DNA of 18,709 nucleotides, taken from positions 1 to 18,709 of the forward strand of contig DNZD01000299.1 of the NCBI GenBank assembly GCA_003504855.1, given 5' to 3'. Below the pieces are notes generated by a model, which saw only the letters and a list, made by a program, of their open reading frames with translations, searched no databases and was not told where the DNA came from. Position 1 is the stretch's first letter. Each line of letters begins with the position of its first letter. Position numbers and translations under genes: made by a program. Source of the stretch: Cytophagales bacterium. GTDB taxonomy: Bacteria > Bacteroidota > Bacteroidia > Cytophagales > Cyclobacteriaceae. Below are positions 1 to 8,168 of the stretch, in pieces.

Positions 1-547
1 GAAACTTCCCGTCGGGCAACTGATACAATCCTTCGTTTTGACCGCTGACGCCGATGAATGTTTCTACATAGTCATACCATGGAGACATGTCTTTGTATCG
101 CACCGGCCAATCAACTGCGATGCCGTCTTTTGCATTTGCCTCAAAGTCCATGTCGCCAAGGCGATAGCTTTGCCGGCCCCAGGTAATGGAGCGGCCGCCC
201 ACATGGTACCCGCGCATCCAGTCGAACCGTTTGGTTTCTGAATAGGGGTTCTCGATATCATTTACAAACCAGTGTTTGCTGGATTGGCGAACGGTATAGC
301 CCGTACGATTTTGAACGCCCTGACGGACCAGGTCTTCCTGGGTCGGCCGATCAGCATTCTCCAATTCCCAGGGTGCTTTCGTGGCCGTGGGATATTCACC
401 GTGCTTCACCATCCTTCCCCGTTCCAAGACCAACGTCTTCAGACCCTTTTCGGTGAGTTCCTTGGCTGCCCATCCTCCGCTGATGCCTGTCCCGACGACG
501 ATCGCATCGTACGTGTTTTCCTTCTGCGCTTCAGTATTTAAGTTCAT
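1..547 (-). CDS. GMC-family FAD-dependent oxidoreductase, N-terminal part (runs off the window)
   Basis: Reading the minus strand from ATG at 547-545 gives an open frame to the window edge, about 182 residues. An in-frame stop at 556-554 lies just upstream and fixes the start. Residues 14-44 form a Rossmann FAD-binding unit with GTGISGG (19-25) and the acidic ribose-binding residue E42 in VLERG. Around residue 120 there is HVGGRSITWGRQS, the flavin-contacting signature of glucose-methanol-choline oxidoreductases. The family oxidises alcohol or sugar hydroxyls using FAD. In Bacteroidota such proteins are often paired with a gluconate-dehydrogenase-type subunit 3, which would lie outside this window. 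The substrate cannot be read from this fragment. No signal peptide is seen in the first 40 residues, though export with a partner is possible. Family assignment is firm; the substrate is unknown. Confidence 0.88.
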   Translation of the reverse strand, partial: MNLNTEAQKENTYDAIVVGTGISGGWAAKELTEKGLKTLVLERGRMVKHGEYPTATKAPWELENADRPTQEDLVRQGVQNRTGYTVRQSSKHWFVNDIENPYSETKRFDWMRGYHVGGRSITWGRQSYRLGDMDFEANAKDGIAVDWPVRYKDMSPWYDYVETFIGVSGQNEGLYQLPDGKF

Positions 548-630
548 GCGGGTTTATTTTAAAGGTTGGAAGATAATGCATTTAGGGCCTTACAATCCAA
601 CAAATAGTATACAAAAGATCGCAATTCAGT

Positions 631-1431
631 TCAGAATATGAACTTGACCTGTTGAAAGGAAAATGCCCTGGGACCGTTCTCGGTATCCATACACAAACGC
701 CCGGCATCATCAACATCCCGTATCGTTCCTTCGAAGGACTCCCCGTCTGCGATGAATTTGTGGGACTCCCCCATTCTGTACATGTTGGCCAAATACCGGG
801 ACTTGAGTTCGGCGCTTCCGGCACGAAGGCGAAGATATTCTCCCTCCAGGGACTCAGCCACAGCCTCAAGCACCTCCTGCAATTGAAATTCATGGCCTGC
901 CTCAACAGCCAGTGAGGTCGCCAATGGACTTTGAAACCGTTGTTGATTGACATTAATACCAATTCCCACGATGGATGAGCTCAGGTGATGACCCCGAAGC
1001 TGGTTTTCAATCAGAATACCCCCGACTTTGCGCTCACGCACCCAAAGGTCGTTGGGCCATTTGACGAGGACCTGAGCATTGATCAGGCCTTGAAGGCCGT
1101 GAGCCACCCCTAGTGCCACGGCCATGTTCAATTTGAACTGATCTGCTGGTGGCAGAAACGCGGGGTTCAGCAATACGGAAAACGTGATGTTTTTGCCTGG
1201 CTCAGCCTCCCACGAATTACCCCTTTGTCCTCGCCCTGCTGACTGGTGAGCCGTAATGAAAATTGTTCCTTCGGTTTGCGGGGAGGTATCATGTAACGCC
1301 TGAAGGGCAGTGTTGGTAGAGTGACATTCTGGCACAGAAATAAGGTTCTTACCCAGGAAAAGCGGTCTGGCAGGAATTTTATACAAGGTTATTTTGGTTA
1401 GTTTTACGGGTTGATAGAGAGACCGCAACAC
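631..1431 (-). CDS. birA: Biotin--[acetyl-CoA-carboxylase] ligase, catalytic-only type
   Basis: This enzyme activates biotin with ATP and attaches it to the biotin carboxyl carrier protein of carboxylases. The catalytic motifs are present in order: SAGRGQRG around residues 64-71 (biotinoyl-AMP loop), KWPNDLW at 124-130, KVGGILIE at 135-142 with the catalytic Lys, and GIGINVN at 156-162. The C-terminal SH3-like cap occupies roughly the last 50 residues. There is no N-terminal helix-turn-helix, so unlike E. coli BirA it should not act as a repressor. The longest frame starts at GTG 1431, but similarity to family N-termini (LYKIPA followed by LFLGKN) suggests the real start may be the TTG at 1386-1384, giving about 251 aa. 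It is divergent from rsfS with only 10 bp between the outer starts. Confidence 0.93.
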   Translation of the reverse strand: MLRSLYQPVKLTKITLYKIPARPLFLGKNLISVPECHSTNTALQALHDTSPQTEGTIFITAHQSAGRGQRGNSWEAEPGKNITFSVLLNPAFLPPADQFKLNMAVALGVAHGLQGLINAQVLVKWPNDLWVRERKVGGILIENQLRGHHLSSSIVGIGINVNQQRFQSPLATSLAVEAGHEFQLQEVLEAVAESLEGEYLRLRAGSAELKSRYLANMYRMGESHKFIADGESFEGTIRDVDDAGRLCMDTENGPRAFSFQQVKFIF

Positions 1432-1441
1432 AAGTTAATGA

Positions 1442-1813
1442 ATGGCTAAAAGAAGGAAGGTTGATCACACTGAAAAATTAAGTCAGTTGGTGGTGAAGGG
1501 GATGCAGGAAAAGAAAGCCACCGAGATTGTGGTGATGGACCTTAGGAGTGTAAAAAACGCCGTTGCGGACTTTTTCATCGTGTGTTCAGGTAATTCTGAC
1601 AAGCAACTTGACGCTATTGCCGACTCCATGGAAGACGAGGTGCGAAAAGGGCTGAAAGAAGACCCCTGGCACGCAGAAGGAAAAAACAATAAAGAATGGA
1701 TGTTGCTCGACTATACCAATGTAGTCGCCCACATCTTCCGGAGAGACAAGCGCACCTTCTATTCCCTGGAAAAACTGTGGGGGGATGCCAAAATCACGGA
1801 AATTGAAGACTAG
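1442..1813 (+). CDS. rsfS: Ribosomal silencing factor RsfS (iojap/YbeB family)
   Basis: A 123-aa protein of the RsfS/YbeB/iojap family, which binds ribosomal protein L14 on the 50S subunit and blocks subunit joining when nutrients are scarce. Hallmarks are ADFFIVCSGNS (42-52), the W-HAEG segment (76-80), EWMLLDYTNVVAHIF (85-99) and the C-terminal YSLEKLWGDA (107-116). The length is typical of the family. The start is ATG at 1442, with no in-frame alternative that keeps the basic N-terminus MAKRRK. ftsH follows in the same orientation 56 nt downstream, a common order in Bacteroidota that suggests co-transcription. Confidence 0.96.
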   Translation: MAKRRKVDHTEKLSQLVVKGMQEKKATEIVVMDLRSVKNAVADFFIVCSGNSDKQLDAIADSMEDEVRKGLKEDPWHAEGKNNKEWMLLDYTNVVAHIFRRDKRTFYSLEKLWGDAKITEIED

Positions 1814-1869
1814 AACCAATTTGGGCACAGTACGTTATTGAATGAGTTTAAAATAAGTAGCAAAAGAGC

Positions 1870-3939
1870 ATGGCTGACAAGGAACGAAAGGACAACAAGA
1901 ATATGCTTCCGCCCCGCGGACCTCGCCCTAATTATCAGATCTGGGTAATCCTGGGTCTGGTGGCGATGATTCTGGGGGTTTCTCTCTTTAAGCAATCGGG
2001 AGATCTGGTAGAAATCCAGATGAACCGGTTTGAGGACATGGTGAAGAGCAATGACATCCAGAAACTGGTGTTGGTGAAGAACGAAGAGCAGGTTGAAATT
2101 ACCCTGAAGGAAGCAACGCTAAAAAATGCCAAGTACAAGCAGGAACTTGAACGCAACAGTCCATTAGGAGGCCCCAATACAACTGGTCCACATTATAAAC
2201 TGAAGATTGCCGACAATGGAAAATTTCAGGACAAATACGATCAAATCGTTAAATCAATTCCACGCGATCAACAAATTGATCTTCGCATAGAAGAACGAAG
2301 TGATTTTACCAGTGTGCTCGTACAGTGGGGATTCCTCTTCCTCCTGCTGTTCGGTTTCTGGATGCTGATGCGTCGCATGACTGGCGGAGGCGGACCTGGT
2401 GGTCAGATATTCAATATTGGTAAGTCGAAAGCAGCGCTCTTTGATGCCGAAAGCAAAGTCAAAATTACTTTTGAAGATGCCGCTGGTCTGGACGAAGCCA
2501 AGGAGGAAATAATGGAGATTGTCGAGTTCCTCAAGAACCCTGGCAAGTTCACGAAACTGGGTGGAAAGATTCCCAAGGGCGCACTCCTGGTTGGACCTCC
2601 CGGAACCGGAAAGACGTTATTGGCAAAAGCGGTTGCCGGCGAAGCTGGTGTACCCTTCTTCTCGCTGTCAGGTTCTGACTTTGTGGAGATGTTTGTTGGC
2701 GTTGGTGCCGCGCGCGTGCGTGACCTCTTCAAACAAGCGAAAGAGAAAGCGCCGTGTATCATTTTTATCGATGAGATTGATGCCATCGGTCGGTCACGCG
2801 GACGCGGACAGGTACCCGGCGCTAATGATGAGCGTGAAAATACATTGAACTCATTGCTGGTAGAAATGGATGGCTTTGCCACCGACAGCGGTGTAATCAT
2901 TTTGGCAGCCACCAACCGTCCTGATGTGTTGGATTCAGCGCTGCTCCGTCCGGGCCGCTTCGACCGGCAAATCAGCATTGACAAACCAGATATTGTTGGG
3001 CGCGAAGCCATCTTTAAAGTGCACCTGAAGCCAATTAAGCTGTCCAAGGAAGTTGACACCAAGAAACTGGCTGCTCAAACCCCTGGGTTCGCAGGCGCGG
3101 AAATTGCGAATGTTTGTAATGAAGCTGCATTGATTGCTGCCCGTCGCGATAAGAAAGAAGTGGAGATGCAGGACTTCCACGATGCAATTGACCGGGTCAT
3201 TGGCGGACTGGAGAAGAAGAATAAGATTATTTCACCCGAGGAAAAGCAAATCGTGGCTTACCACGAATCCGGTCATGCGGTAGCAGGATGGTTCTTGGAA
3301 CATGCCGATCCACTCGTGAAGGTCAGTATTGTACCCCGGGGCATAGCGGCATTGGGTTATGCCCAGTATTTGCCGAAAGAGCAGTTTTTGTACCAAACCG
3401 ACCAGCTTATTGATGAGATGTGCATGTCGTTTGGGGGGCGTGTTGCTGAGGATATTGTGTTTAACAAGATATCAACTGGTGCTTTGAGTGACCTGGAGCG
3501 GATTACGAAGATGGCGTACAGCATTGTCACCGTTTATGGCATGAACAAAGAGATTGGCAACCTGTCTTTCTATGACAGCAAACAGTCTGAATACAATTTC
3601 CAGAAGCCTTATTCTGATGCTACGGCAGAACGGATTGACAAGGAGGTAAAATCCCTGATCGATTTCTGTTACCAGCGCACCAAGAAGTTGTTGAATGATC
3701 ATCGCAATGAGCTGGAGATCATTGCCAAGGAATTGTTGCAGAAGGAAATTTTATTCCAGACAGATCTGGAGCGACTGATTGGCAAGCGGCCATTTAGCCA
3801 CCAGACGAATTATGAAAAGTATACCAACGGCCAGGACCTGAAGAAGGAAGAAACAAATAAGGAGGCAGCCGGATTCGGCAAAGAAGATGCTCCTTCTCCC
3901 GCTCCCAATCCGGTGGAAGATCCGCACGCAGCACAGTAG
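1870..3939 (+). CDS. ftsH: ATP-dependent zinc metalloprotease FtsH
   Basis: Membrane-anchored AAA+ protease that extracts and degrades misassembled membrane proteins and short-lived regulators. The 689-aa protein has all expected parts in order: a first membrane helix (about 23-41), an extracytoplasmic domain (about 42-148), a second helix (about 150-168), and a Gly-rich linker TGGGGPGG. Next come Walker A GPPGTGKT (242-249), Walker B IIFIDEID (297-304) and the second region of homology around [19 protein letters not shown] (347-365). The zinc site HESGH (465-469) has the probable third ligand D541 in TGALSDLER. The C-terminal tail after about residue 640 is charged and low in complexity. The start ATG 1870 gives a short basic cytoplasmic leader. 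The gene ends 17 nt before an intrinsic terminator, so rsfS-ftsH probably forms a transcription unit that stops here. Confidence 0.98.
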   Translation: MADKERKDNKNMLPPRGPRPNYQIWVILGLVAMILGVSLFKQSGDLVEIQMNRFEDMVKSNDIQKLVLVKNEEQVEITLKEATLKNAKYKQELERNSPLGGPNTTGPHYKLKIADNGKFQDKYDQIVKSIPRDQQIDLRIEERSDFTSVLVQWGFLFLLLFGFWMLMRRMTGGGGPGGQIFNIGKSKAALFDAESKVKITFEDAAGLDEAKEEIMEIVEFLKNPGKFTKLGGKIPKGALLVGPPGTGKTLLAKAVAGEAGVPFFSLSGSDFVEMFVGVGAARVRDLFKQAKEKAPCIIFIDEIDAIGRSRGRGQVPGANDERENTLNSLLVEMDGFATDSGVIILAATNRPDVLDSALLRPGRFDRQISIDKPDIVGREAIFKVHLKPIKLSKEVDTKKLAAQTPGFAGAEIANVCNEAALIAARRDKKEVEMQDFHDAIDRVIGGLEKKNKIISPEEKQIVAYHESGHAVAGWFLEHADPLVKVSIVPRGIAALGYAQYLPKEQFLYQTDQLIDEMCMSFGGRVAEDIVFNKISTGALSDLERITKMAYSIVTVYGMNKEIGNLSFYDSKQSEYNFQKPYSDATAERIDKEVKSLIDFCYQRTKKLLNDHRNELEIIAKELLQKEILFQTDLERLIGKRPFSHQTNYEKYTNGQDLKKEETNKEAAGFGKEDAPSPAPNPVEDPHAAQ

Positions 3940-3956
3940 CAACTGGCCTAACCCTC

Positions 3957-3991
3957 AAAAAAGAGCACCGCTAAATGGTGCTCTTTTTTTT
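3957..3991 (+). terminator. Rho-independent terminator after ftsH
   Basis: Perfect 8-bp stem AGAGCACC (3962-3969) / GGTGCTCT (3977-3984) with a 7-nt loop, followed by an uninterrupted T run to 3991. A run of A's before the left arm can pair with the T run and lengthen the stem. It lies 17 nt after the ftsH stop codon. Confidence 0.93.
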
Positions 3992-4058
3992 GGCAGGTAG
4001 CACCTTGGATATTCCGAGACGGCCAATGGTCATTATAACTGATTCGTTGTCAAATACG

Positions 4059-4066
4059 TATCTTTG
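4059..4066 (+). promoter_or_regulatory. Bacteroidota -7 element TATCTTTG upstream of lpxH
   Basis: TATCTTTG matches the phylum consensus TAnnTTTG exactly and is followed by GCGGCC, a frequent continuation in this group. No clear TTG -33 element is seen at the expected 19-21 nt spacing. The predicted transcription start near 4073 lies downstream of the TTG at 4064, so it favours the ATG at 4085 as the lpxH start. Confidence 0.6.
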
Positions 4067-4084
4067 CGGCCGTCGCAACACCTC

Positions 4085-4858
4085 ATGAAAGCTGCTTCAT
4101 TCCAACTGCCTCCAGGAAAAAAAATCTACTTCGCTTCTGATTTTCATTTGGGTGTGCCAACTCATGCCTCAAGTCTGGATCGTGAACGCAACATTGTAGC
4201 ATGGCTGGATCAAATCCGCCACGATGCTGCGGCCATCTACCTGCTCGGCGACATATTTGATTTTTGGTTTGAGTACCGACATACCATTCCCAGGGGCTAT
4301 ATCCGTCTGCAGGGTAAGTTAGCTGAACTTCGGGATGCAGGTATCGAAATAGCGTTCTTCACCGGCAATCACGACATGTGGATGTTTGACTACTTCCCTA
4401 CCGAATTGGGTATCCCGATCCATCGCGAGCCCATTGTACTGGTTGTGGGAAACCAACGCCTCCTCCTGGGGCATGGCGATGGGCTGGGACCCGGTGAACA
4501 TGCCTATAAGTTGTTGAAGAAATTTTTCGCGAGCAGGGTATGTCAATGGCTGTTTGCCCGCATTCACCCAAATCTTGGCATGCAAATAGCTACTTTCTGG
4601 AGCAAACGGAGCCGGATCAGCAACAGCAAGAATGCTGAACAATACCTCGGTGATGACAAGGAATTCCTGTTGATCTGGTGCAAAGAGCAAGAATCGATGA
4701 AACACCACGATTTCTATATTTTCGGTCACCGGCACCTCGTGCTCGACATACCCGTGTCGGCTACCTCGCGTTACATCAACCTGGGCGAATGGGTACATGA
4801 CACCACCTATGCCGTATATGACGGCCAAACCGTAACGACGAAGAAATTCAAGGTATGA
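4085..4858 (+). CDS. lpxH: UDP-2,3-diacylglucosamine diphosphatase (LpxH)
   Basis: Calcineurin-like metallophosphoesterase that hydrolyses UDP-2,3-diacylglucosamine to lipid X in lipid A synthesis, acting at the inner face of the cytoplasmic membrane. The 257-aa protein carries the five metal-binding blocks: SDFHLG (18-23, D19 and H21), GDIFDFW (55-61), GNHD (94-97), GHGDG (129-133) and GHRH (214-217). A longer frame begins at TTG 4064, but that codon lies within the TATCTTTG promoter element, so ATG 4085 is chosen. The last codons overlap the next gene by 4 nt (ATGA), which implies translational coupling. The GDIFDFW block points to LpxH rather than a generic phosphoesterase, although LpxH-like paralogues exist in this phylum. 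Confidence 0.87.
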   Translation: MKAASFQLPPGKKIYFASDFHLGVPTHASSLDRERNIVAWLDQIRHDAAAIYLLGDIFDFWFEYRHTIPRGYIRLQGKLAELRDAGIEIAFFTGNHDMWMFDYFPTELGIPIHREPIVLVVGNQRLLLGHGDGLGPGEHAYKLLKKFFASRVCQWLFARIHPNLGMQIATFWSKRSRISNSKNAEQYLGDDKEFLLIWCKEQESMKHHDFYIFGHRHLVLDIPVSATSRYINLGEWVHDTTYAVYDGQTVTTKKFKV

Positions 4859-5643
4859 AAGCCACCCTCGTGTTTACTTCGATGCTCGTGCTTTGTCTTT
4901 CATCAGCACAGGCACAAACTGGAACTATCCGGTACACGGCTGAAGCTGAAATTATATGGGCTGGCGTTGACCGGGCCAGTGATCTTATCATACAGTTAAA
5001 GTCAGGGGTTGTTGAAAAGATAAACCTGGCGGGTAAACGGGTAGGACGTTATAAATTTGATCAGGTACCTACCCTGATCGATCCATTGGATGGTGCGCAG
5101 GCTTTCTTCTATCAACGCAATTTCGGAAAATATGGAACGCTTTCTTCAGACCTGGCTTTTGCTACGCTGGTTGACCTTGAGCCCTCCCTGGCCGTGACCC
5201 CGTGGTTAGCAGCACCCATGCTCCACGAACTATGGATTGTAGATGCGGGTGATTTTACCCTAAAGAAAACCTCCTCCAGGTGTAGCGCGATTGCGTGGGA
5301 GGTTGCCATGCCGGCAATAGTATCGCATAACGCCGAGGACCTGATATACATGAAGGAATATCAGAACTATGTGTTCCTGCTAGACCGAAGTGCAGGTATT
5401 CATGTATTCAATAGCCTGGGAAAATTTCTTAAAACAATTGGCGAGAAGGGTATTTCGTACTTCGGCTTCATTGGTGAAGAAATATACTATACCAAAGGAG
5501 GTCAATTGATTCTAACAGACCTCTACTCCGGTGAAGTACGGACAATGGCTCTCCTGGGAAGCAGCCAATTTTACCTGCTGGTAGATGAATTACTTTACGC
5601 AGTGGCCGGAAAAGAAATACAAATAATTCATTTTAAGCCCTGA
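4855..5643 (+). CDS. Secreted protein of unknown function, probable beta-propeller-like repeats
   Basis: A 262-aa protein with a clear signal peptide (hydrophobic residues 5-17, AQA before the probable cleavage at about residue 20). The mature part alternates short beta-strand-like segments with turns, such as DLIIQLKSGVVEKINLAGK, YVFLLDRSAGIHVFN and IYYTKGGQLILTDL. Each reads as hydrophobic strand, then Asp or Gly turn, then polar strand, as in NHL or WD-like propeller blades. No catalytic motif or lipobox is visible. The start ATG overlaps the lpxH stop codon, so the two genes are probably co-translated, although no functional link to lipid A is evident. The fold is inferred from strand periodicity only. 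Confidence 0.72.
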   Translation: MKATLVFTSMLVLCLSSAQAQTGTIRYTAEAEIIWAGVDRASDLIIQLKSGVVEKINLAGKRVGRYKFDQVPTLIDPLDGAQAFFYQRNFGKYGTLSSDLAFATLVDLEPSLAVTPWLAAPMLHELWIVDAGDFTLKKTSSRCSAIAWEVAMPAIVSHNAEDLIYMKEYQNYVFLLDRSAGIHVFNSLGKFLKTIGEKGISYFGFIGEEIYYTKGGQLILTDLYSGEVRTMALLGSSQFYLLVDELLYAVAGKEIQIIHFKP

Positions 5644-5679
5644 CAGTAAATTCAAGATTTAACGTTTTGTCAGGCTTAA
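5633..5679. terminator. Long hairpin shared by two convergent gene ends
   Basis: TTAAGCCCTGACA (5633-5645) pairs with TGTCAGGCTTAA (5668-5679): 12 bp with one bulged C and a 22-nt loop. It includes the stop codon of the plus gene (5641-5643) and the last sense codons of the minus gene ending at 5659. No T run follows on either strand, so a bidirectional terminator or RNA-stabilising role is inference. Confidence 0.5.
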
Positions 5680-6897
5680 CATGAAAATAGTATGTGAACC
5701 ATTGAGGGGATAACCCGTATTGGTCCCGGAAAATCCTGTTACCGTATCGTAACGAGCCTCTGCACTTATGGCGAGTCGATCACTCAGGCTGCTTTCAATA
5801 CCAAAGCCCACCCAAAATCCGATCAGATTGGCGTTATCCCAAGGATGCGTAACATCACTTACGAGGGTTGAATTGATAAGGGTTTCATGCGTTCTTGTTC
5901 CGGAAAAACCCGATGCCTGATAGGATGAAACTCCCCCCTTCAAAAAAGGTGTTATGTATCGCATAGGGATCAATACCTTTACTCCAAGACCTAAACGAAG
6001 GTAGTTCGCCTTCAGTTCAACCGACTCAGTTTCGGGATTACCTGTTATGCTGGTTCCCGATGCAAACCCATTGATGGTTTGCGAAAAATAGGTCGCCTCA
6101 GCATAGACGGAGAAAGCATTTGAGAGTCGGGGAAAAGTGAGAGAATACCAGCCACCAAAAACCGGAACATTAGATCCCGTAAATTTTGTCTGCCTATAAG
6201 TGGCCCTGGTGCCGGTTGCTTCGAAATCCGCAAATTGATACGAGGATGCATCAAATCCAATCAGTAGTCCAAAAGAACTGCGAACGGGTCTAATGACTTT
6301 ACCTGGTTTAAAAAGTATTGGAACTCCCTTGCAAGAATTGTACTTGCGGGTTAATTCCACAATTTTCTCATCATTGAGTATAATTGAATCCCAAGGAAAA
6401 CGAACAGTCTTGCAATCAGCAAACATAAAATTCATCTTTCCGCGTGACTTATTCATTCCAAATAAGTCTTGGGGGCCATTAAAGGTTAAATCTTGGGTAC
6501 CAAGGGAATCATGAACCATATACGTAGACTTTCGATAGCGGTATAGACTGGCCCGCGACATCAAAACGATTGATGCAAACACTCGCTTTGAATTACCCAA
6601 ATTATCCTTAATTGAAATTGACTGGAAGTACTTGAGTCCATCCATTCCATAGGCCTTAATGTCACCCGGATAATAGATCTTAGGGCTTTCCTTGGCAGAA
6701 GCAGCAAAGACGCAAAAATTAGCATTTGATTTCAGGCTTCTGTTTTCAATAAAACCACGAATCGTATCACCTTGCAATGGCACCAGATATCCCGGAACTT
6801 GATCAATTTGAGACCAACCTTCGAATCCAAAAAAACAAGCTACCCCAATCAATGATGCTTGTATAAGTCGTCTGCCTGAAATTCTCATGGTCTTCAT
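5659..6897 (-). CDS. Outer-membrane beta-barrel protein with N-terminal extracytoplasmic domain
   Basis: From ATG at 6897 the protein has 412 aa. It opens with a signal peptide (about 1-29: basic start, hydrophobic core, then GWSQ). A first domain to about residue 190 opens with LVPLQGDTIRGFIENRS, a pattern I associate with Bacteroidota surface proteins of unknown function. From about residue 200 the sequence becomes strands of alternating small/aromatic and polar residues separated by turns (for example VYAEATYFSQ, NYLRLGLGVKVLIP, LAISAEARYD). It ends in a barrel-like final strand, HTIFMLSLTKR. A longer frame starts at TTG 6945, but that TTG is better explained as the -33 promoter element. 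The gene converges on the plus-strand gene at 5643 with a 15-nt gap. Function is unknown; outer-membrane location is inferred from the strand pattern. Confidence 0.75.
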   Translation of the reverse strand: MKTMRISGRRLIQASLIGVACFFGFEGWSQIDQVPGYLVPLQGDTIRGFIENRSLKSNANFCVFAASAKESPKIYYPGDIKAYGMDGLKYFQSISIKDNLGNSKRVFASIVLMSRASLYRYRKSTYMVHDSLGTQDLTFNGPQDLFGMNKSRGKMNFMFADCKTVRFPWDSIILNDEKIVELTRKYNSCKGVPILFKPGKVIRPVRSSFGLLIGFDASSYQFADFEATGTRATYRQTKFTGSNVPVFGGWYSLTFPRLSNAFSVYAEATYFSQTINGFASGTSITGNPETESVELKANYLRLGLGVKVLIPMRYITPFLKGGVSSYQASGFSGTRTHETLINSTLVSDVTHPWDNANLIGFWVGFGIESSLSDRLAISAEARYDTVTGFSGTNTGYPLNGSHTIFMLSLTKR

Positions 6898-6914
6898 CTT
6901 GATTTGATCGTTCT

Positions 6915-6945
6915 CAAAATATACATCTCGAACTAACTGGTTCAA
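6915..6945 (-). promoter_or_regulatory. Bacteroidota-type promoter for the barrel gene at 6897
   Basis: On the minus strand TTG (6945-6943), then exactly 19 nt, then TATATTTTG (6923-6915), one T longer than the TAnnTTTG consensus. The predicted start site is near 6908, leaving a leader of about 10 nt before ATG 6897. This argues against the longer TTG-initiated reading frame. Confidence 0.6.
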
Positions 6946-7003
6946 TTAACCAAGGGAGAAATAAGTAAAATATACAACTAAAGATGTATCAAAGAGCTTG
7001 GTC

Positions 7004-7333
7004 TTATGTCCACGATCCGCCACGCGAGGGAATATGATGAGACTCCAGAAACTTAACAAAATTGGAATAACAGAAGTTGTCATTGAACCTGGACAACAGG
7101 CCTCGTACGATGCTTTCCTGATCATTGGCCACTCCCAATGCATTCGCCAATTGAACGAGATCTGCTTCGGCTACCGTGGTGGAGTATTCATAGTCGCTGT
7201 CGCCCCAGTATTCTTTTACACGCATTCCGATATCATACCCTTCTACCACCAGGGACCCATTTTCAAAGCCAGCCTCTACGGTGATTGAAATTTCATCATC
7301 CTTGTGGTGATATAAGACGGTTCGGTGCTCCAT
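7004..7333 (-). CDS. Small soluble protein of unknown function
   Basis: A 109-aa acidic protein without signal peptide or membrane segment. A conserved-looking core reads LVVEGYDIG, then EYWGDSDYEYS, and a C-terminal NFCYSNFVKFLESHHI with a possible helical end. I do not recognise a named domain. Its ATG (7333-7331) lies 3 nt after the stop codon of the NIPSNAP gene, with two tandem TGA codons between them, so translation is probably coupled. It is the last gene of the minus-strand run. The start choice is clear because no in-frame alternative lies close upstream. Confidence 0.7.
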   Translation of the reverse strand: MEHRTVLYHHKDDEISITVEAGFENGSLVVEGYDIGMRVKEYWGDSDYEYSTTVAEADLVQLANALGVANDQESIVRGLLSRFNDNFCYSNFVKFLESHHIPSRGGSWT

Positions 7334-7336
7334 TCA

Positions 7337-8110
7337 TCAATAATCCGAATAATCAGTAGGCCGCAGGAACCAAATGGTGATTTTAGAAATATTGTTCTGA
7401 TAGATCGGATTGCCCTTGAGGCTCTTCCACTGCGCGTCGTCTGTAAAGGCTTTCCAATGTTCATCCCTTGAAGCCTGGTTCGCGAAAGTAGTCATATACA
7501 TAAGATTGGGCATCTTGCCTCCTGCCAGCACATCTGCATAAAACACAGCATTAAATCCCAGTCGCTTGAACAGGGCTACTTCATCTCCTTCCACAAACAT
7601 ATTTACCTTGTTACGGTAGATTCTTTCTGTAGCACTTTCATAACTCCTGAGTTCGTAGACACGCTCCGAACGGGGTCCGGTAAGGGGGGATGGCTGCAGT
7701 GCCGGCGCTCCTTTGAAGGTCCGAAGCAGGATAGATTCCATTCGCTGGTAAGGAGGTTGGTTATAAGGTGCGTTGAGATAATCCTTTCCAGCCTCGTTGT
7801 ATGCCTTGTCTATGGTGATCAGGTCATTCATCTCCGAATAAAGTGTCAGATTCTTGTAGGGGATCAGCACATAAATCCGTTTGCCAAAGGTGGAATCCTG
7901 CTCTACCGGCTTGAATACTCCGATGTTCCTGATCCCGGCCCGGTGCAGGGTAGGCAACAATGCATTCTTCAAGTAATGATCAACCTGATCTTCCTGCGCC
8001 TTATTGGCAATACGATAAATTGTGAGGTCGTAGTACTCTTGTTTGAGAATCTGAGCTGTTGCCTGGGTTATCGTCAGGCATAAACAGAGGGAACAAAGCA
8101 AATAGCGCAT
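7337..8110 (-). CDS. Exported NIPSNAP-domain protein
   Basis: Two ferredoxin-like (dimeric alpha/beta barrel) NIPSNAP modules follow a signal peptide. From ATG 8110 the protein is about 257 aa with leader MRYLLCSLCLCLTITQATA. The first module begins YDLTIYRIANKAQEDQVDHYL; the second has the family signature VYELRSYESATERIYRNKV and continues to a strand ending TTFANQASRDEHWKAF. NIPSNAP proteins are widespread and their biochemical role in bacteria is unsettled. A longer frame opens at 8194, but its extra residues precede the signal peptide and overlap the response-regulator gene. ATG 8119 is a second possible start. The gene follows the response regulator by 58 nt on the same strand and may be its last co-transcribed target or a separate unit; TACCTTG (8132-8126) is a weak -7 element. 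Confidence 0.85.
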   Translation of the reverse strand: MRYLLCSLCLCLTITQATAQILKQEYYDLTIYRIANKAQEDQVDHYLKNALLPTLHRAGIRNIGVFKPVEQDSTFGKRIYVLIPYKNLTLYSEMNDLITIDKAYNEAGKDYLNAPYNQPPYQRMESILLRTFKGAPALQPSPLTGPRSERVYELRSYESATERIYRNKVNMFVEGDEVALFKRLGFNAVFYADVLAGGKMPNLMYMTTFANQASRDEHWKAFTDDAQWKSLKGNPIYQNNISKITIWFLRPTDYSDY

Positions 8111-8168
8111 GATGGTCATTTCCGGCAAGGTACTAAACAGAACTGAGTGCCAAAAAATTGGGGAGGCC

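Noticed and set aside
582..962. 126-aa minus-strand frame near birA
   Set aside because: Overlaps the birA coding region in another frame on the same strand, with no family motifs.
2403..3062. 219-aa open frame on the minus strand opposite ftsH
   Set aside because: Lies wholly within the well-supported AAA+ domain of FtsH; low-complexity Ser/Arg/Pro composition typical of an antisense shadow.
4064..4084. TTG start extending lpxH by seven residues
   Set aside because: The TTG lies inside the TATCTTTG promoter element; ATG 4085 gives the family-typical N-terminus.
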